Positions 17,022-25,073 of a stretch of DNA of 64,000 nt are shown here, piece after piece (positions within the stretch are counted from its first letter, which is position 1; each line of letters begins with the position of its first letter). The translations under genes were made by a program, and so were the position numbers. The stretch comes from Promicromonospora sukumoe (lineage in GTDB: Bacteria > Actinomycetota > Actinomycetes > Actinomycetales > Cellulomonadaceae): the NCBI RefSeq assembly GCF_014137995.1, contig NZ_JACGWV010000001.1, positions 2,356,001 to 2,420,000 of the forward strand, written 5' to 3'. The notes beneath the pieces were generated by a model that worked only from the letters and a program-made list of their open reading frames with translations, was not told where the DNA came from and ran no database searches.

Positions 17022-17963
17022 ATGGACGAGGTGCGTGGGCTGGACGAGCTGCGCGAACTGATGGACCGGCGGGTGCCCGCAGGCACCAGCGAGCCGCTGC
17101 CCGGGGTGTTCCTCTCGCGCGAGACGCGGCCGGGCAGCCCGGAGGCGTCGACGACGGGCACCACGTTCGCGCTCATCACGCAGGGCACCAAGGAGCTGCG
17201 GCTGGGCGCCGAGACCGTCGCGTACGGGCCGGGCGAGTACCTGGTCACGTCGATCGACCTGCCCGTGATCGGCCGGTTCACGCGGGCGAGCGAGGAGGCG
17301 CCGGCGCTGGGCTTCGGGATGACGCTGACCGCCCCCGCCATCGCGGAGCTGCTGCTGACGGCGGAGACGACGGCGGGGGCTCCCGCTGCCGCCGGAGCCG
17401 GCCCGTCCTCCGCTGGCCTCGCAGGCCGCGGCCCCGCCGTGCGCGCGCTGGCGACGAGCCGGGCGCCCGCGGAGCTGCTGGACGCCGTCGGGCGGCTGAT
17501 CCGGCTGCTGGACCGGCCGCGTGACCTGCCCGTGCTGGGTCCGATGGTGCAGCGCGAGATCCTGTGGCTGCTGGTCACGGGGCCGCAGGGTGACGCCGTC
17601 CGGCAGCTCGGGCTGGCCGACAGCAAGGTCAGCCGGGTCAGCGGCGTCGTGCAGTGGATCCGGGACAACGCCGCCGAACCGGTCCGCATCGAGGAGCTCG
17701 CGCGGCGCGCGGGCCTGAGCGTGTCCGCCTTCCACCGCACGTTCCGCACGGTCACCGGGTCGAGCCCGCTCCAGTTCCAAAAGCAGCTCCGGCTGGCGAC
17801 GGCGCGCCAGATCCTCGCCTCACGGGACACCAGCGTCGCGCGCGTCGCGTTCGACGTCGGCTACGAGAGCGCGGCCCAGTTCAACCGGGAGTACCGGCGG
17901 CTGTTCGGCGCCCCGCCGGGCCGGGACCGGGCGAGGCGGGTGAGCGCGGGCGCCGCTGGCTGA
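17022..17963 (+). CDS. AraC-family regulator
   Basis: A 313-residue protein. The N-terminal ~190 residues form an AraC_N-type ligand domain (TTFALITQGTKELRLGAETVAYGPGEYLV), interrupted by a Gly/Ala-rich insertion near residue 125. Two HTH motifs follow at about 225-300 (IEELARRAGLSVSAFHRTFR and VARVAFDVGYESAAQFNREY). ATG 17022 is preferred because GGAGGAGG lies 10 bases upstream. The divergent SDR is the probable target. Confidence 0.85.
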   Translation: MDEVRGLDELRELMDRRVPAGTSEPLPGVFLSRETRPGSPEASTTGTTFALITQGTKELRLGAETVAYGPGEYLVTSIDLPVIGRFTRASEEAPALGFGMTLTAPAIAELLLTAETTAGAPAAAGAGPSSAGLAGRGPAVRALATSRAPAELLDAVGRLIRLLDRPRDLPVLGPMVQREILWLLVTGPQGDAVRQLGLADSKVSRVSGVVQWIRDNAAEPVRIEELARRAGLSVSAFHRTFRTVTGSSPLQFQKQLRLATARQILASRDTSVARVAFDVGYESAAQFNREYRRLFGAPPGRDRARRVSAGAAG

Positions 17964-17978
17964 TCCCGGCCGGTGGGA

Positions 17979-18031
17979 GACCATGCACCTGCTGCCAGCG
18001 GGGCGGCTCCTCTGGCAGCAGATGCATGGTC
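17979..18031. terminator. Hairpin of the GACCATGCACCTGCTGCCAG family
   Basis: 20-bp arms at 17979-17998 and 18012-18031 with one mismatch and a 13-base loop, between the convergent AraC (stop 17963) and TetR (stop 18056) genes. The same stem recurs at 26722 and 62380. Bidirectional termination is the likely role. Confidence 0.7.
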
Positions 18032-18055
18032 ACATTGCGGTGGCCGACGCCGGCG

Positions 18056-18571
18056 TCAGGCGTCCGGGACCAGGCGGCGCAGCACCGGCTCCGCCGCCGC
18101 GACGACGTCGGGCCCGGAGATCGCGCCGGACAGCCACAGACTCGCGAAGCCGTGCGCGACGGACCAGGCGGCGCGCGCGCCGTCGGCGTCGGGGGCCAGG
18201 CCCGCGAGCGCCCCGGATGCCGCCTGCTCGGCCGCGCGCAGGTCGGCGTCGTCGCCGTGCAGGAGGCTGCGGTCGAACATGACGGCGAAGTGCCCGGGGT
18301 GGTCCACGGCGAACCGCACGTAGGCGACGCCGGCGGCGAGCAGGTCGTCGCCCGCCTCGGCGAGGGCCTCGGCGAGCAGCGTGAAGCCCTCGGTCGCGAC
18401 GGCCATGAGCACGCCGGCCTTGTCGCCGAAGTGGTGGGCGGGCGCCGCGTGGGAGACCCCGGCGAGCCGGGCGAGCTCGCGCAGGCTCAGCCCGGCGGGC
18501 CCGCGCTCGGCGACGGCGGTCGCGGCGGCGTCGGTCATGGTCCGGCGCAGGTCGCCGTGGTGATAGCTCAT
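18056..18571 (-). CDS. TetR-family repressor
   Basis: 171 residues beginning MSYHHGDLR, a common start for this TetR subgroup, with HTH at about 20-50 (LARLAGVSHAAPAHHFGDKAG) and a WHG-like C-terminal domain (AAWSVAHGFASLWLSG). It is divergent from a DoxX-like gene, with two GAACTTG-N7-CAAG sites in the gap, so it probably represses that gene and itself. Confidence 0.85.
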   Translation of the reverse strand: MSYHHGDLRRTMTDAAATAVAERGPAGLSLRELARLAGVSHAAPAHHFGDKAGVLMAVATEGFTLLAEALAEAGDDLLAAGVAYVRFAVDHPGHFAVMFDRSLLHGDDADLRAAEQAASGALAGLAPDADGARAAWSVAHGFASLWLSGAISGPDVVAAAEPVLRRLVPDA

Positions 18572-18605
18572 GCGGCTCCGGTCTCCCTGTGTTCTACGTT
18601 CAGCC

Positions 18606-18672
18606 GAACTTGCCATTGACAAGATAGCACCCGCGGTGGTGAGGTGTCGCACGAACTTGTCGCCGTCAAGAT
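18606..18672. promoter_or_regulatory. Paired operators GAACTTG-N7-CAAGAT
   Basis: GAACTTG-CCATTGA-CAAGAT at 18606-18625 and GAACTTG-TCGCCGT-CAAGAT at 18653-18672, 47 bp apart start to start, each with a CTTG/CAAG dyad. They fill the gap between the divergent TetR and DoxX genes. Confidence 0.7.
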
Positions 18673-18684
18673 TGGACCCCGGCC

Positions 18685-19140
18685 ATGCCCGTTCCCCTGC
18701 CCGTCCTGCTGATCACGGTCACGGCGCTCGCGCGCCTGCTCGGCCTGCTCGCGGTCCCGGCCCTCGACTCCTGGCACGACGCCGCCCGGGTCGGCGTCGC
18801 CGCCGTCTACCTGCTCGCGGCGTCGGGGCGGCTGATCCCCCGCGTCCGCGCGGACCTCGTGCGCATGGTGCCGCCGGGCCTGCCGCGCCCCGACATGCTG
18901 GTCGCGGGCACCGGGGTCCTGGAGCTCGCCGGGGCGATCGGCCTGCTGGTCCCGACGACGGCGTCCGCCGCGGCGATCTGCCTCGGGCTCCTGACGCTCG
19001 CCATGACGCCGGCGAACATCTCGGCGGCGCGACGCGGCGTCCTGTTCGGCGGTCAGCCGCCCACCCCGGTCGGACGCCGTCTGGCGGAACAGGCCCTCTA
19101 CCTGGCGGCACTGTCGGCGATCGTCTGGCTCCCCTTCTGA
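18685..19140 (+). CDS. DoxX-like membrane protein
   Basis: 151 residues with four hydrophobic segments (about 5-25, 33-50, 72-92, 130-148) and the topology of DoxX-like proteins, including GVLELAGAIGLLVP. Such proteins are linked to redox or thiol stress in some actinobacteria, but the function of this one is unknown. It is controlled, by inference, by the divergent TetR. Confidence 0.75.
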   Translation: MPVPLPVLLITVTALARLLGLLAVPALDSWHDAARVGVAAVYLLAASGRLIPRVRADLVRMVPPGLPRPDMLVAGTGVLELAGAIGLLVPTTASAAAICLGLLTLAMTPANISAARRGVLFGGQPPTPVGRRLAEQALYLAALSAIVWLPF

Positions 19141-19160
19141 CGGCGTGCCGCCGCCCGCCC

Positions 19161-19194
19161 GCCGCCTGCCGCCTGCCGCCTGCCGCCTGCCGCC
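19161..19194. repeat. Heptanucleotide tandem repeat GCCGCCT
   Basis: Four full GCCGCCT units (19161-19188) and a partial fifth, just after the DoxX stop. Non-coding. Confidence 0.8.
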
Positions 19195-19213
19195 CCAGCC
19201 CTCCGGGCAGGTG

Positions 19214-19272
19214 TTGACCACAGCGGTTGCTGCCAGACGAGGGGGTCGCCTGGCAGCAACCGCTGTGGTCAA
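19214..19272. terminator. Perfect 23-bp-arm hairpin between convergent genes
   Basis: Arms at 19214-19236 and 19250-19272 pair without mismatch around a 13-base loop. The inner part TGCTGCCAG/CTGGCAGCA is shared with the hairpins at 17979, 26722 and 62380, while the outer part (TTGACCACAGCGG) differs. An imperfect third half-arm follows at about 19276-19300. It lies between the DoxX (stop 19140) and MerR (stop 19310) genes. Confidence 0.75.
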
Positions 19273-19309
19273 CCGCTGCTGGCAGGAGGTGCTGTGGTCA
19301 GTTGTCGGA

Positions 19310-20179
19310 CTACGGCTGGTAGGGGCGGGGGCGGGGCTGGACGCGTTGCTGGCGGGTCCAGCCTCGCCAGCCGCGCTCCTCCAACAGCGACTCCAGGCGC
19401 CGGCCCGCCGGGATCGAGTCGAGGGCGAGCGAGTCGAACATCTCGACGAGCCCGCGCTCCATCTCGCTGGACGCGCCGCCGGCCTCGCCGCCGGTCCCGT
19501 CCCTGCTCCCGGCACCGCTCCCCTCGCCCACCCCGCCGCCCGGGGCGGAGCCAGCCCCGCCACCCGACCACCCGGCGTGACGGTCCAGGACCGCCGCCAC
19601 CTTGTCGGCCAGGCCGGGCAGCCGCGGGTCGTCGGGCGCCCAGTCGATCCCCTCGCCGATCGAGCGCAGGAGGTCGACGAACTCGGCGTCGTCCAGCAGC
19701 AGGCCCTTGTCCGCCATGGCGGCGGCGACCTGCTCGGGAGGGTACGCGGCGAGGGTCAGGATCCAGCTGTCCCGCTCGATCGCGACGACCCGTTCGGGGA
19801 CGCCGAGCTCCCGCCACCGGTCCAGGTAGGCGGTGCCCTCGGGCGGCAGGGCCAGGCTGTCGCCCGCGGCGAGCCGCGCGATGCGCTCCCGGTGCCGTTC
19901 GCGTTCCTCGATCTCCGAGCGGAGCCGGGCGTCGATCTCGGCGACGGCGGCCGTGAACTCCTCCTCGGTGGCGCGCAGCAGCTCCTGGACGCGGGCCAGC
20001 GGCACGCCGGCGTCGGCCAGGATCTTGACCCGGATCAGGTCCACGACGTCCTGCGCCCCGTACCGGCGGTAGCCGGAGTGGTCGCGCTCGGGCTCCGGCA
20101 GCAGCCCGACGGCGTGGTAGTGGCGGACGGCGCGCGCCGTCACCCCGACGTACGCCGCGACCTGCGCGATAGTCAGCAC
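19310..20179 (-). CDS. MerR-family regulator at the end of the ABC exporter operon
   Basis: 289 residues. The N-terminal winged helix is typical (MLTIAQVAAYVGVTARAVRHYHAVGLLPEP), a dimerisation helix follows (about 75-100), and the C-terminal effector domain carries a Gly/Ser-rich insertion near 205-235. No cysteine metal-binding pattern is seen, so it is more like a multidrug/TipA-type sensor. It begins four bases after the ABC permease stop and is thus the third gene of the operon; a MerR-type operator lies in the operon promoter. Confidence 0.85.
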   Translation of the reverse strand: MLTIAQVAAYVGVTARAVRHYHAVGLLPEPERDHSGYRRYGAQDVVDLIRVKILADAGVPLARVQELLRATEEEFTAAVAEIDARLRSEIEERERHRERIARLAAGDSLALPPEGTAYLDRWRELGVPERVVAIERDSWILTLAAYPPEQVAAAMADKGLLLDDAEFVDLLRSIGEGIDWAPDDPRLPGLADKVAAVLDRHAGWSGGGAGSAPGGGVGEGSGAGSRDGTGGEAGGASSEMERGLVEMFDSLALDSIPAGRRLESLLEERGWRGWTRQQRVQPRPRPYQP

Positions 20180-20183
20180 GCCC

Positions 20184-20981
20184 TCATCTTCCCCTCCGAC
20201 CTACCGCGGTCAGCTCACGGCGGGACCAGACATAGCCCGCCAGACCGATCGCGACGCACCAGACGACGGCGGTCCAGCCGTCCGAGCCCACCGGAGCGCC
20301 CGACGTCAGGGCGCGCAGCGTCTCGATGACCGGCGTGAACGGCTGGTGCTCGGCGAAGTGCCGCAGCCCGGGCGGCATCTGCTCGGTCGGGACGAAACCG
20401 CTGCTCACGAACGGCAGCACCATGAGGACCAGCGGGGTGTTGCTCGCCGTCTCGATGCTGCCGGCGGCCAGCCCCATCGCGACCGTCAGCCAGGTGAACG
20501 AGAACGCCAGGAGCAGCACGAGCCCAGCGACGCCGAACCAGCCGGCGACCCCGGCCGCCGACCGGAAGCCGAGCAGCAGCGCGAACCCGACCATGACCGT
20601 CAGCGCGAGCAGGGTGCGGATCACGGCGCCGAGCACGTGCCCGGTCAGCACCGAGACCTGGGCGATGTCCATGGTCCGGAAGCGGTCGAACATCCCGCCC
20701 GTGCGGTCGATGGCGACGGCGACGGCGGTCCCGTTCGCGACGCTGGCCACCGTCATGATCCAGATGCCGGGCACCAGGTAGTTGAGGTAGTCGGCGCGGC
20801 CGCCTCCGCCGTCGACCGGGAGGCCCGCGCCGAGCGTGCCGCCGAAGACGTAGACGAACAGCAGCAGGAACACGACGGGGATCGCGATCAGCATGAGCGC
20901 GAGCGACGGGTAGCGGCTCAGGTGCCGCAGGTTGCGGCGCAGCATCGTCACCGAGTCGCGGACGGCGTAGGTGGTGCTCAT
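20184..20981 (-). CDS. ABC-2 type exporter permease (DrrB-like)
   Basis: 265 residues with six hydrophobic segments and the ABC-2 layout: an N-terminal amphipathic RRNLRHLSRYPSLALML, then helices, and the motif FVSSGFVPTEQMPPGLRHFAEHQPFTPV before the last segment, which is characteristic of DrrB/daunorubicin-type permeases. Overlaps the ATPase stop by four bases. It forms the membrane part of a drug or lipid exporter. Confidence 0.85.
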   Translation of the reverse strand: MSTTYAVRDSVTMLRRNLRHLSRYPSLALMLIAIPVVFLLLFVYVFGGTLGAGLPVDGGGGRADYLNYLVPGIWIMTVASVANGTAVAVAIDRTGGMFDRFRTMDIAQVSVLTGHVLGAVIRTLLALTVMVGFALLLGFRSAAGVAGWFGVAGLVLLLAFSFTWLTVAMGLAAGSIETASNTPLVLMVLPFVSSGFVPTEQMPPGLRHFAEHQPFTPVIETLRALTSGAPVGSDGWTAVVWCVAIGLAGYVWSRRELTAVGRRGR

Positions 20982-21817
20982 CGTGCATCCACCTCCGGGG
21001 CGACGGTGTCGATGTCGGCCGTGGCGGTGTCGACTGGGCCCGCGGCGTGCCCCGTGAGCGCGAGGAACACGTCGTCGAGGCTGGGCGCGTCGCCCGGGAC
21101 CTGCGCCTTGAGCTCGGCGGGCGTCCCCTCGGCGACGAGCGTGCCGGCGTCGAGCACGCCGACGCGGTCCGCCAGGGCGTCGGCCTCCTCGAGGTACTGC
21201 GTGGTCAGGAGCACGGTGACGCCGTCGGCCACCTGCTCCCGGACCACCTGCCAGACGGCGCGGCGGCTGCGCGGGTCGAGCCCCGTCGTCGGCTCGTCGA
21301 GGAAGATCAGCCGCGGCCGGGTGATGAGCGTCATCGCGAGGTCCAGGCGGCGCTGCATGCCGCCGGACCAGGTCAGGGCGCGGCGGTCGGCGGCGTCGGT
21401 CAGGTCGAACCGGCCGAGCAGGGTCGCGACGTCGCGGACGGCGGCCCGCTTGTCGAGGTGGCTCAGGTCGGCCATGAGCCGCAGGTTCTCGCGGCCCGTG
21501 AGGAACATGTCGATCGCCGAGAACTGGCCCGTGACGCCGATCGCCGACCGCACCCGGGCGGGCTCCCGGCGGACGTCGTGCCCGGCGACCCGCACCGTGC
21601 CGGCGTCGGCCGCGAGCAGCGTGGACAGGACGTTCACCATGGTGGTCTTGCCCGCGCCGTTCGGCCCCAGCAGGGCGTAGACGGAGCCGGCGGGGACGGC
21701 GAGGTCGACGCCGTCGAGCACGTGATGGTCACCGTAGGACTTGTGCAGCCCGGCGACCTCGATCGCGGGGCCTTCTGAGGCGGGGGCTTCTGGAGCGGGG
21801 GTGTCTGGTGTGGTCAT
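20978..21817 (-). CDS. ABC exporter ATP-binding protein (DrrA-like)
   Basis: 279 residues. Walker A GPNGAGKTT, signature SGGMQRRLDLA, Walker B LIFLDEPTTGLD and an H-loop equivalent are present; the C-terminal ~60 residues contain the VPGDAPSLDDVFLALTGH element of DrrA-type ATPases. No SD precedes the ATG, and the promoter geometry suggests a leaderless message. First gene of the operon ATPase-permease-MerR. Confidence 0.88.
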   Translation of the reverse strand: MTTPDTPAPEAPASEGPAIEVAGLHKSYGDHHVLDGVDLAVPAGSVYALLGPNGAGKTTMVNVLSTLLAADAGTVRVAGHDVRREPARVRSAIGVTGQFSAIDMFLTGRENLRLMADLSHLDKRAAVRDVATLLGRFDLTDAADRRALTWSGGMQRRLDLAMTLITRPRLIFLDEPTTGLDPRSRRAVWQVVREQVADGVTVLLTTQYLEEADALADRVGVLDAGTLVAEGTPAELKAQVPGDAPSLDDVFLALTGHAAGPVDTATADIDTVAPEVDAR

Positions 21818-21825
21818 GACCGCAG

Positions 21826-21855
21826 CGTGCAGGGTTGCCGCTACGGCAAGGTCAA
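21826..21855 (-). promoter_or_regulatory. MerR-type promoter/operator of the exporter operon
   Basis: On the minus strand a -35 box TTGACC (21855-21850) is followed directly by a perfect dyad TTGCCG-TAG-CGGCAA (21849-21835), then a poor -10 (TGCACG, about 21831-21826). A dyad in an over-long spacer between -35 and -10 is the mark of MerR-activated promoters. The predicted transcript start falls at or next to the ATG at 21817. Confidence 0.75.
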
Positions 21856-21893
21856 GCCCTTCGGCGCAGGACGACGCCGGCGGCGCGAGCCGG

Positions 21894-22880
21894 TCAGCGG
21901 GCGTATCCCCCGCCAGGCACGTCGAAGGCCTCCTCCAGCGTGGTGATGCCGGCGTCGTCCAGGTACGCCGTCAGGTCGCGGCCCACCCAGCGCAGGTGCC
22001 AGGCCTCGGGGGCGTACCCCGTCACCGCGCTGTTCTGCGGCGTGTACCGGACCAGGAAGCCGTAGGTCGTGGCGTGCTCGGCGACCCACCGGCCCTCCGG
22101 CGTCCGGCCGAAGCACGGCTCGAAGTCGCACTCCGGCCGCGTCGTGCCGCCGACGTCGACCGCCAGTCCCGTCTGGTGCTCGCTGTGCCCGGGCCGCGCG
22201 GAGACGGCGTCCGCCTGCGCCGCGCCGAGCTGCGCCACCCAGCCCTCGTAGACCGCGGCCTGCTTGGCGTAGCCGCGGTAGGCGCTGCGCAGCGTGAGGC
22301 GGACGCCGTCGGCGTCGGCGGCGGCCAGCAGGGCGGTGAGGTCGGGCGCGACGTCGGGCCGGACCAGGTAGCCGCGCACCGTGGTGAGGTCGGGCTCGTG
22401 GTCGACCGGGTCGAGCGGCGTGCGCTTGTTCACGACCACCCACGGGCTCGCCGGGTCGGTGGCCGAGCGGGCGGAGAGGTCCAGGTTCTGCGCGGGGTCC
22501 TCCTGGCCGACGGCGGACGCGTCGGCGGGGCGGGCGGCGTCCGGTCGTGAACCGTCCGGGTCTGGGCCGTCCGGGTCCTGGCTGTCCGAGCCGACGGCGG
22601 CGGCACGCTCGTCCGTGCCGGCCTGCGCCCTGGCGGGCTCCGGCGTCGTCCCGGCTGCTGCGGCTGGCGCCTCGGCGGACGCCTCCCCCGCGCCCGTGCC
22701 CGACTGTTCGCTCGACGCCGGTCCTGACGCAGCCCCGGCCGCCTGCCCCGAACCCGGCAGACCAGAGGTGGCGGCGCCTGCGGCGCACCCGCTGAGCAGT
22801 GTCGTCGTGGCAAGGAACGTCGCGGCCGCGAGGACGACGACGGCGCGCGGTACGGGCGAGATGTCCGGGAAGGTGGTCAC
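21894..22880 (-). CDS. VanY-like D-alanyl-D-alanine carboxypeptidase lipoprotein
   Basis: 328 residues from GTG 22880. A lipoprotein signal ends with LLSGC (Cys about 32), and ~110 residues rich in Ala, Gly, Pro, Glu and Asp form a spacer. The catalytic domain has the LAS-peptidase metal site: HSEHQTGLAVDVG supplies His and Asp, and EAWHLRWVG supplies the base and the second His. It should trim peptidoglycan stem peptides outside the membrane. No van-type regulators are adjacent, so it is a housekeeping or stress enzyme rather than part of a resistance cluster. Confidence 0.85.
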   Translation of the reverse strand: MTTFPDISPVPRAVVVLAAATFLATTTLLSGCAAGAATSGLPGSGQAAGAASGPASSEQSGTGAGEASAEAPAAAAGTTPEPARAQAGTDERAAAVGSDSQDPDGPDPDGSRPDAARPADASAVGQEDPAQNLDLSARSATDPASPWVVVNKRTPLDPVDHEPDLTTVRGYLVRPDVAPDLTALLAAADADGVRLTLRSAYRGYAKQAAVYEGWVAQLGAAQADAVSARPGHSEHQTGLAVDVGGTTRPECDFEPCFGRTPEGRWVAEHATTYGFLVRYTPQNSAVTGYAPEAWHLRWVGRDLTAYLDDAGITTLEEAFDVPGGGYAR

Positions 22881-22926
22881 ACCGGCGTCGTGTGCGGCGG
22901 CCCGCGCGCGATGTCAGCGCCGGGCT

Positions 22927-22960
22927 GTGACGTGGGCAACATCCGGGACGTGACATGGGC
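22927..22960 (+). promoter_or_regulatory. Direct repeats upstream of the sigma-factor gene
   Basis: GTGACGTGGGC (22927-22937) and GTGACATGGGC (22950-22960), 23 bp apart, in the promoter gap between the carboxypeptidase and the sigma factor. They could bind a regulator or be part of an ECF-type promoter. The assignment is weak. The rest of 22881-23163 shows no other feature. Confidence 0.3.
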
Positions 22961-23163
22961 GAGCGGCTGCCGGACACACTGTCCCGGAAGCACCTCCCGC
23001 AGCAGGCGGGAACCCGCGCCCGAGACCGACCACCCGGACACCGACGGAGAACCCGGAGCCCGCCCTGCCGATCCTGCCCACCGACACCGAGCCGCACGCC
23101 GGCACGCACGGCCCGCTCACGCCCGCGCGCACCGAGGAGCTCTTCGCCGCGCACGCCCGCGCC

Positions 23164-23607
23164 GTGTACCGGTACGCCCGCGCCCGGATGCCCGCCGCCG
23201 AGGCGGAGGACGTCGTGGCCGAGGTCTTCGCGATCACGTGGCGCAAGGGCGAGGTGCCGGACAACCCGCGGGCGTGGCTCCTCGGCGTCGCGCGCCGGGT
23301 GATGGCCAACCAGGCGCGCGCACGGCACCGGCGGACCGCCCTCGTGGAACGGGTGCGCACGCACCCGGCCCCGACCGGCGCCGACGACGTCCGCCTGGTC
23401 GGGGAGCTCGACGAGCTCACCCGCGCTATGAACCTGCTCCGGCCCACCGACCGGGAGGTCATCGCGCTGCTCGCCGCCGCGGAGCTCACCACCGCGGAGG
23501 TCGCCCAGGTCCTGGGCTGCACGACGGCGCTCGCGGCCACCCGGGTGCACCGTGCCCGACGCCGCCTGCGCGCGGCGTACGACCGGCTGACCGAGGAAGG
23601 AGCCTGA
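23164..23607 (+). CDS. ECF-type RNA polymerase sigma factor, start uncertain
   Basis: Region 2 (YARARMPAAEAEDVVAEVFAITWRK, WLLGVARRVMANQARARHRR) and region 4 (LRPTDREVIALLAAAELTTAEVAQVLG, then the ATRVHRARRRLR helix) of a sigma-70-family ECF factor are clear. The first canonical start in frame is GTG 23164, which cuts off about ten residues of region 2.1 (EELFAAHARAVYRY lies partly upstream). The frame is open back to 22954 without ATG, GTG or TTG; a CTG at 23065 has GGAG six bases upstream and would restore the domain. It is followed by a putative membrane anti-sigma partner one base after its stop. Confidence 0.8.
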   Translation: MYRYARARMPAAEAEDVVAEVFAITWRKGEVPDNPRAWLLGVARRVMANQARARHRRTALVERVRTHPAPTGADDVRLVGELDELTRAMNLLRPTDREVIALLAAAELTTAEVAQVLGCTTALAATRVHRARRRLRAAYDRLTEEGA

Positions 23608-23608
23608 C

Positions 23609-24526
23609 GTGGCAGACGACGAGCTGACCCGCGCCCGCCGCGCGCTGCGCGAGGCCGACACCGAGCTCGACCTGGCGCGGGCGTACGCCGAGTCCCGCGC
23701 GCGGGCGGATGGACGGACGCGGGCCGAGGGGCGCGCATCCGGGCAGGACGCCGACCCCGACGAGTCCTGGGCCGACGCCGGGAACGTCGAGGTGCTGCTC
23801 CGTGACGCCTCGGAGCCGGGGCGGGTCCAGGCCGGACGTCGGCCCACGTCGTCGGCGTCGCGGCGCGGACACGCCCTCGCGTGGACGACGGCAGCGGCCG
23901 CCGTCGTCGCCGGAGTCCTCGCGCTGAGCCTGACCGGCACCCCGGGACCGGGCGCCCTTCCAGGCTCGGCCCCCGGCGCCGGCACGCCAGGGACGAGCAC
24001 CCCGAGTGCGTCGCCGTCGTCCACCACCTGGCTGACGCCGGGCGAGGTGGTGACCCGCGCGGGCAAGGCGATGTCGGGCGGGGAGTGCGGCGCGAAGATC
24101 CGCTCGACCCTCGGCGACGCGTCGACGCTGCGCTTCGTCCCCGCCGACGCCCGGCTCGAGACGCCCAAGGCCCCGCTGGACCAGTTGCCGCTGGAGGTGC
24201 TGCAGGCGTCGACGGCCGCCGTCGTGCTCGGACTCGCCGGCTACGACGGCACCAACCAGCGGCTGCACGACGACCTCGGGATCTCGGAGCGGGACGGGCA
24301 GACGGTCGCCCGCATCGGCGTCACGCCGTCGGACGCGCAGGTGCAAGGCGGCGACGTGACCCGCGTCGAGCTGCTCGTCGACACCACGACCTGGCTGCCG
24401 GTCTCCGGCGAGATCTGGGCGGAGTCCGACGGCGGCAAGCAGATCCAGGTGCGCAGCGAGCTGAGCTGGTCGGGGTGCACCGTGCCGAGCGCGGCGCCGA
24501 CGGAGGAGAGCCCCCCTCCGCGCTAG
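23609..24526 (+). CDS. Membrane protein paired with the sigma factor, possible anti-sigma factor
   Basis: 305 residues from GTG 23609 with GGAAGGAG as SD. The first ~90 residues are charged and cytoplasmic (LTRARRALREADTELDLA), then one membrane segment (about 90-110), a Pro/Ser/Thr-rich stretch and an extracytoplasmic domain of ~180 residues. The order ECF sigma factor then one-TM protein is typical of sigma/anti-sigma pairs in actinobacteria, but no zinc HxxxCxxC motif is seen. The outer domain may be the sensor. Confidence 0.7.
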   Translation: MADDELTRARRALREADTELDLARAYAESRARADGRTRAEGRASGQDADPDESWADAGNVEVLLRDASEPGRVQAGRRPTSSASRRGHALAWTTAAAAVVAGVLALSLTGTPGPGALPGSAPGAGTPGTSTPSASPSSTTWLTPGEVVTRAGKAMSGGECGAKIRSTLGDASTLRFVPADARLETPKAPLDQLPLEVLQASTAAVVLGLAGYDGTNQRLHDDLGISERDGQTVARIGVTPSDAQVQGGDVTRVELLVDTTTWLPVSGEIWAESDGGKQIQVRSELSWSGCTVPSAAPTEESPPPR

Positions 24527-24536
24527 GCTCCCGCGC

Positions 24537-25073
24537 GTGCTCCGCCCCGCCACACCCGCCGACCTCGACGACCTGGCCGCGTTCCTGCGCGCGGCCGACC
24601 TGACGGTCGCCGCCCTCGCGGAGCCCGCCGTCTGCCTCTGGCTGGAGCGCGACGACACCGGTGCTGTCGCCGCGACCACGGGGTTCGAGCTCGGCGCGGA
24701 CGGCGAGCACGCGCTGGTCCGCAGCGTCGCCGTCCGGCCCGACCTGCGCGGCGCCGGGGACGGCCTCCGGCTGGCCCGCTTCGCCCTGGACCGGGCCGCC
24801 GACGCCGGGGCGCACGAGGCGTGGCTGTTCTCCCGCCGGTCGGGCGGCTTCTGGCAGAAGCTCGGCTTCGGCCCGACGACGACGCAGGCGCTCGCCGCCG
24901 CGCTGCCCGACGCCCACCAGGTCGCGCTGTTCCGCTCGACGGGGCAGCTCGACCGCGAGGTCGCCTGGCGACGTCGGCTGCCGGTGCCCGAACCGTTGCC
25001 GGGGCCGGGGCCGGGGCCGGGGCAGAAAACCGAGCCGGCGCCCGGGCCCGTGCGTGCTAGTTTCACCGCGTGA
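24537..25073 (+). CDS. GNAT-family N-acetyltransferase
   Basis: 178 residues. The fold is recognisable from LRPATPADLDDLAAFLRAADL, the central strand GEHALVRSVAVRPDLRGAGDG (acetyl-CoA loop; the usual Q/R-x-x-G-x-G/A appears as RGAGDG) and FWQKLGFG near the end. The arrangement resembles ArsN2-like acetyltransferases, but this is a weak resemblance. A Pro/Gly-rich tail follows. The promoter and leader of the next gene begin inside its last codons. Confidence 0.75.
   Translation: MLRPATPADLDDLAAFLRAADLTVAALAEPAVCLWLERDDTGAVAATTGFELGADGEHALVRSVAVRPDLRGAGDGLRLARFALDRAADAGAHEAWLFSRRSGGFWQKLGFGPTTTQALAAALPDAHQVALFRSTGQLDREVAWRRRLPVPEPLPGPGPGPGQKTEPAPGPVRASFTA

Noticed and set aside
21894..22880. 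Vancomycin-resistance cluster
   Set aside because: Only a VanY-like carboxypeptidase is present, without vanHAX or a two-component system, so it is more likely a general cell-wall enzyme.
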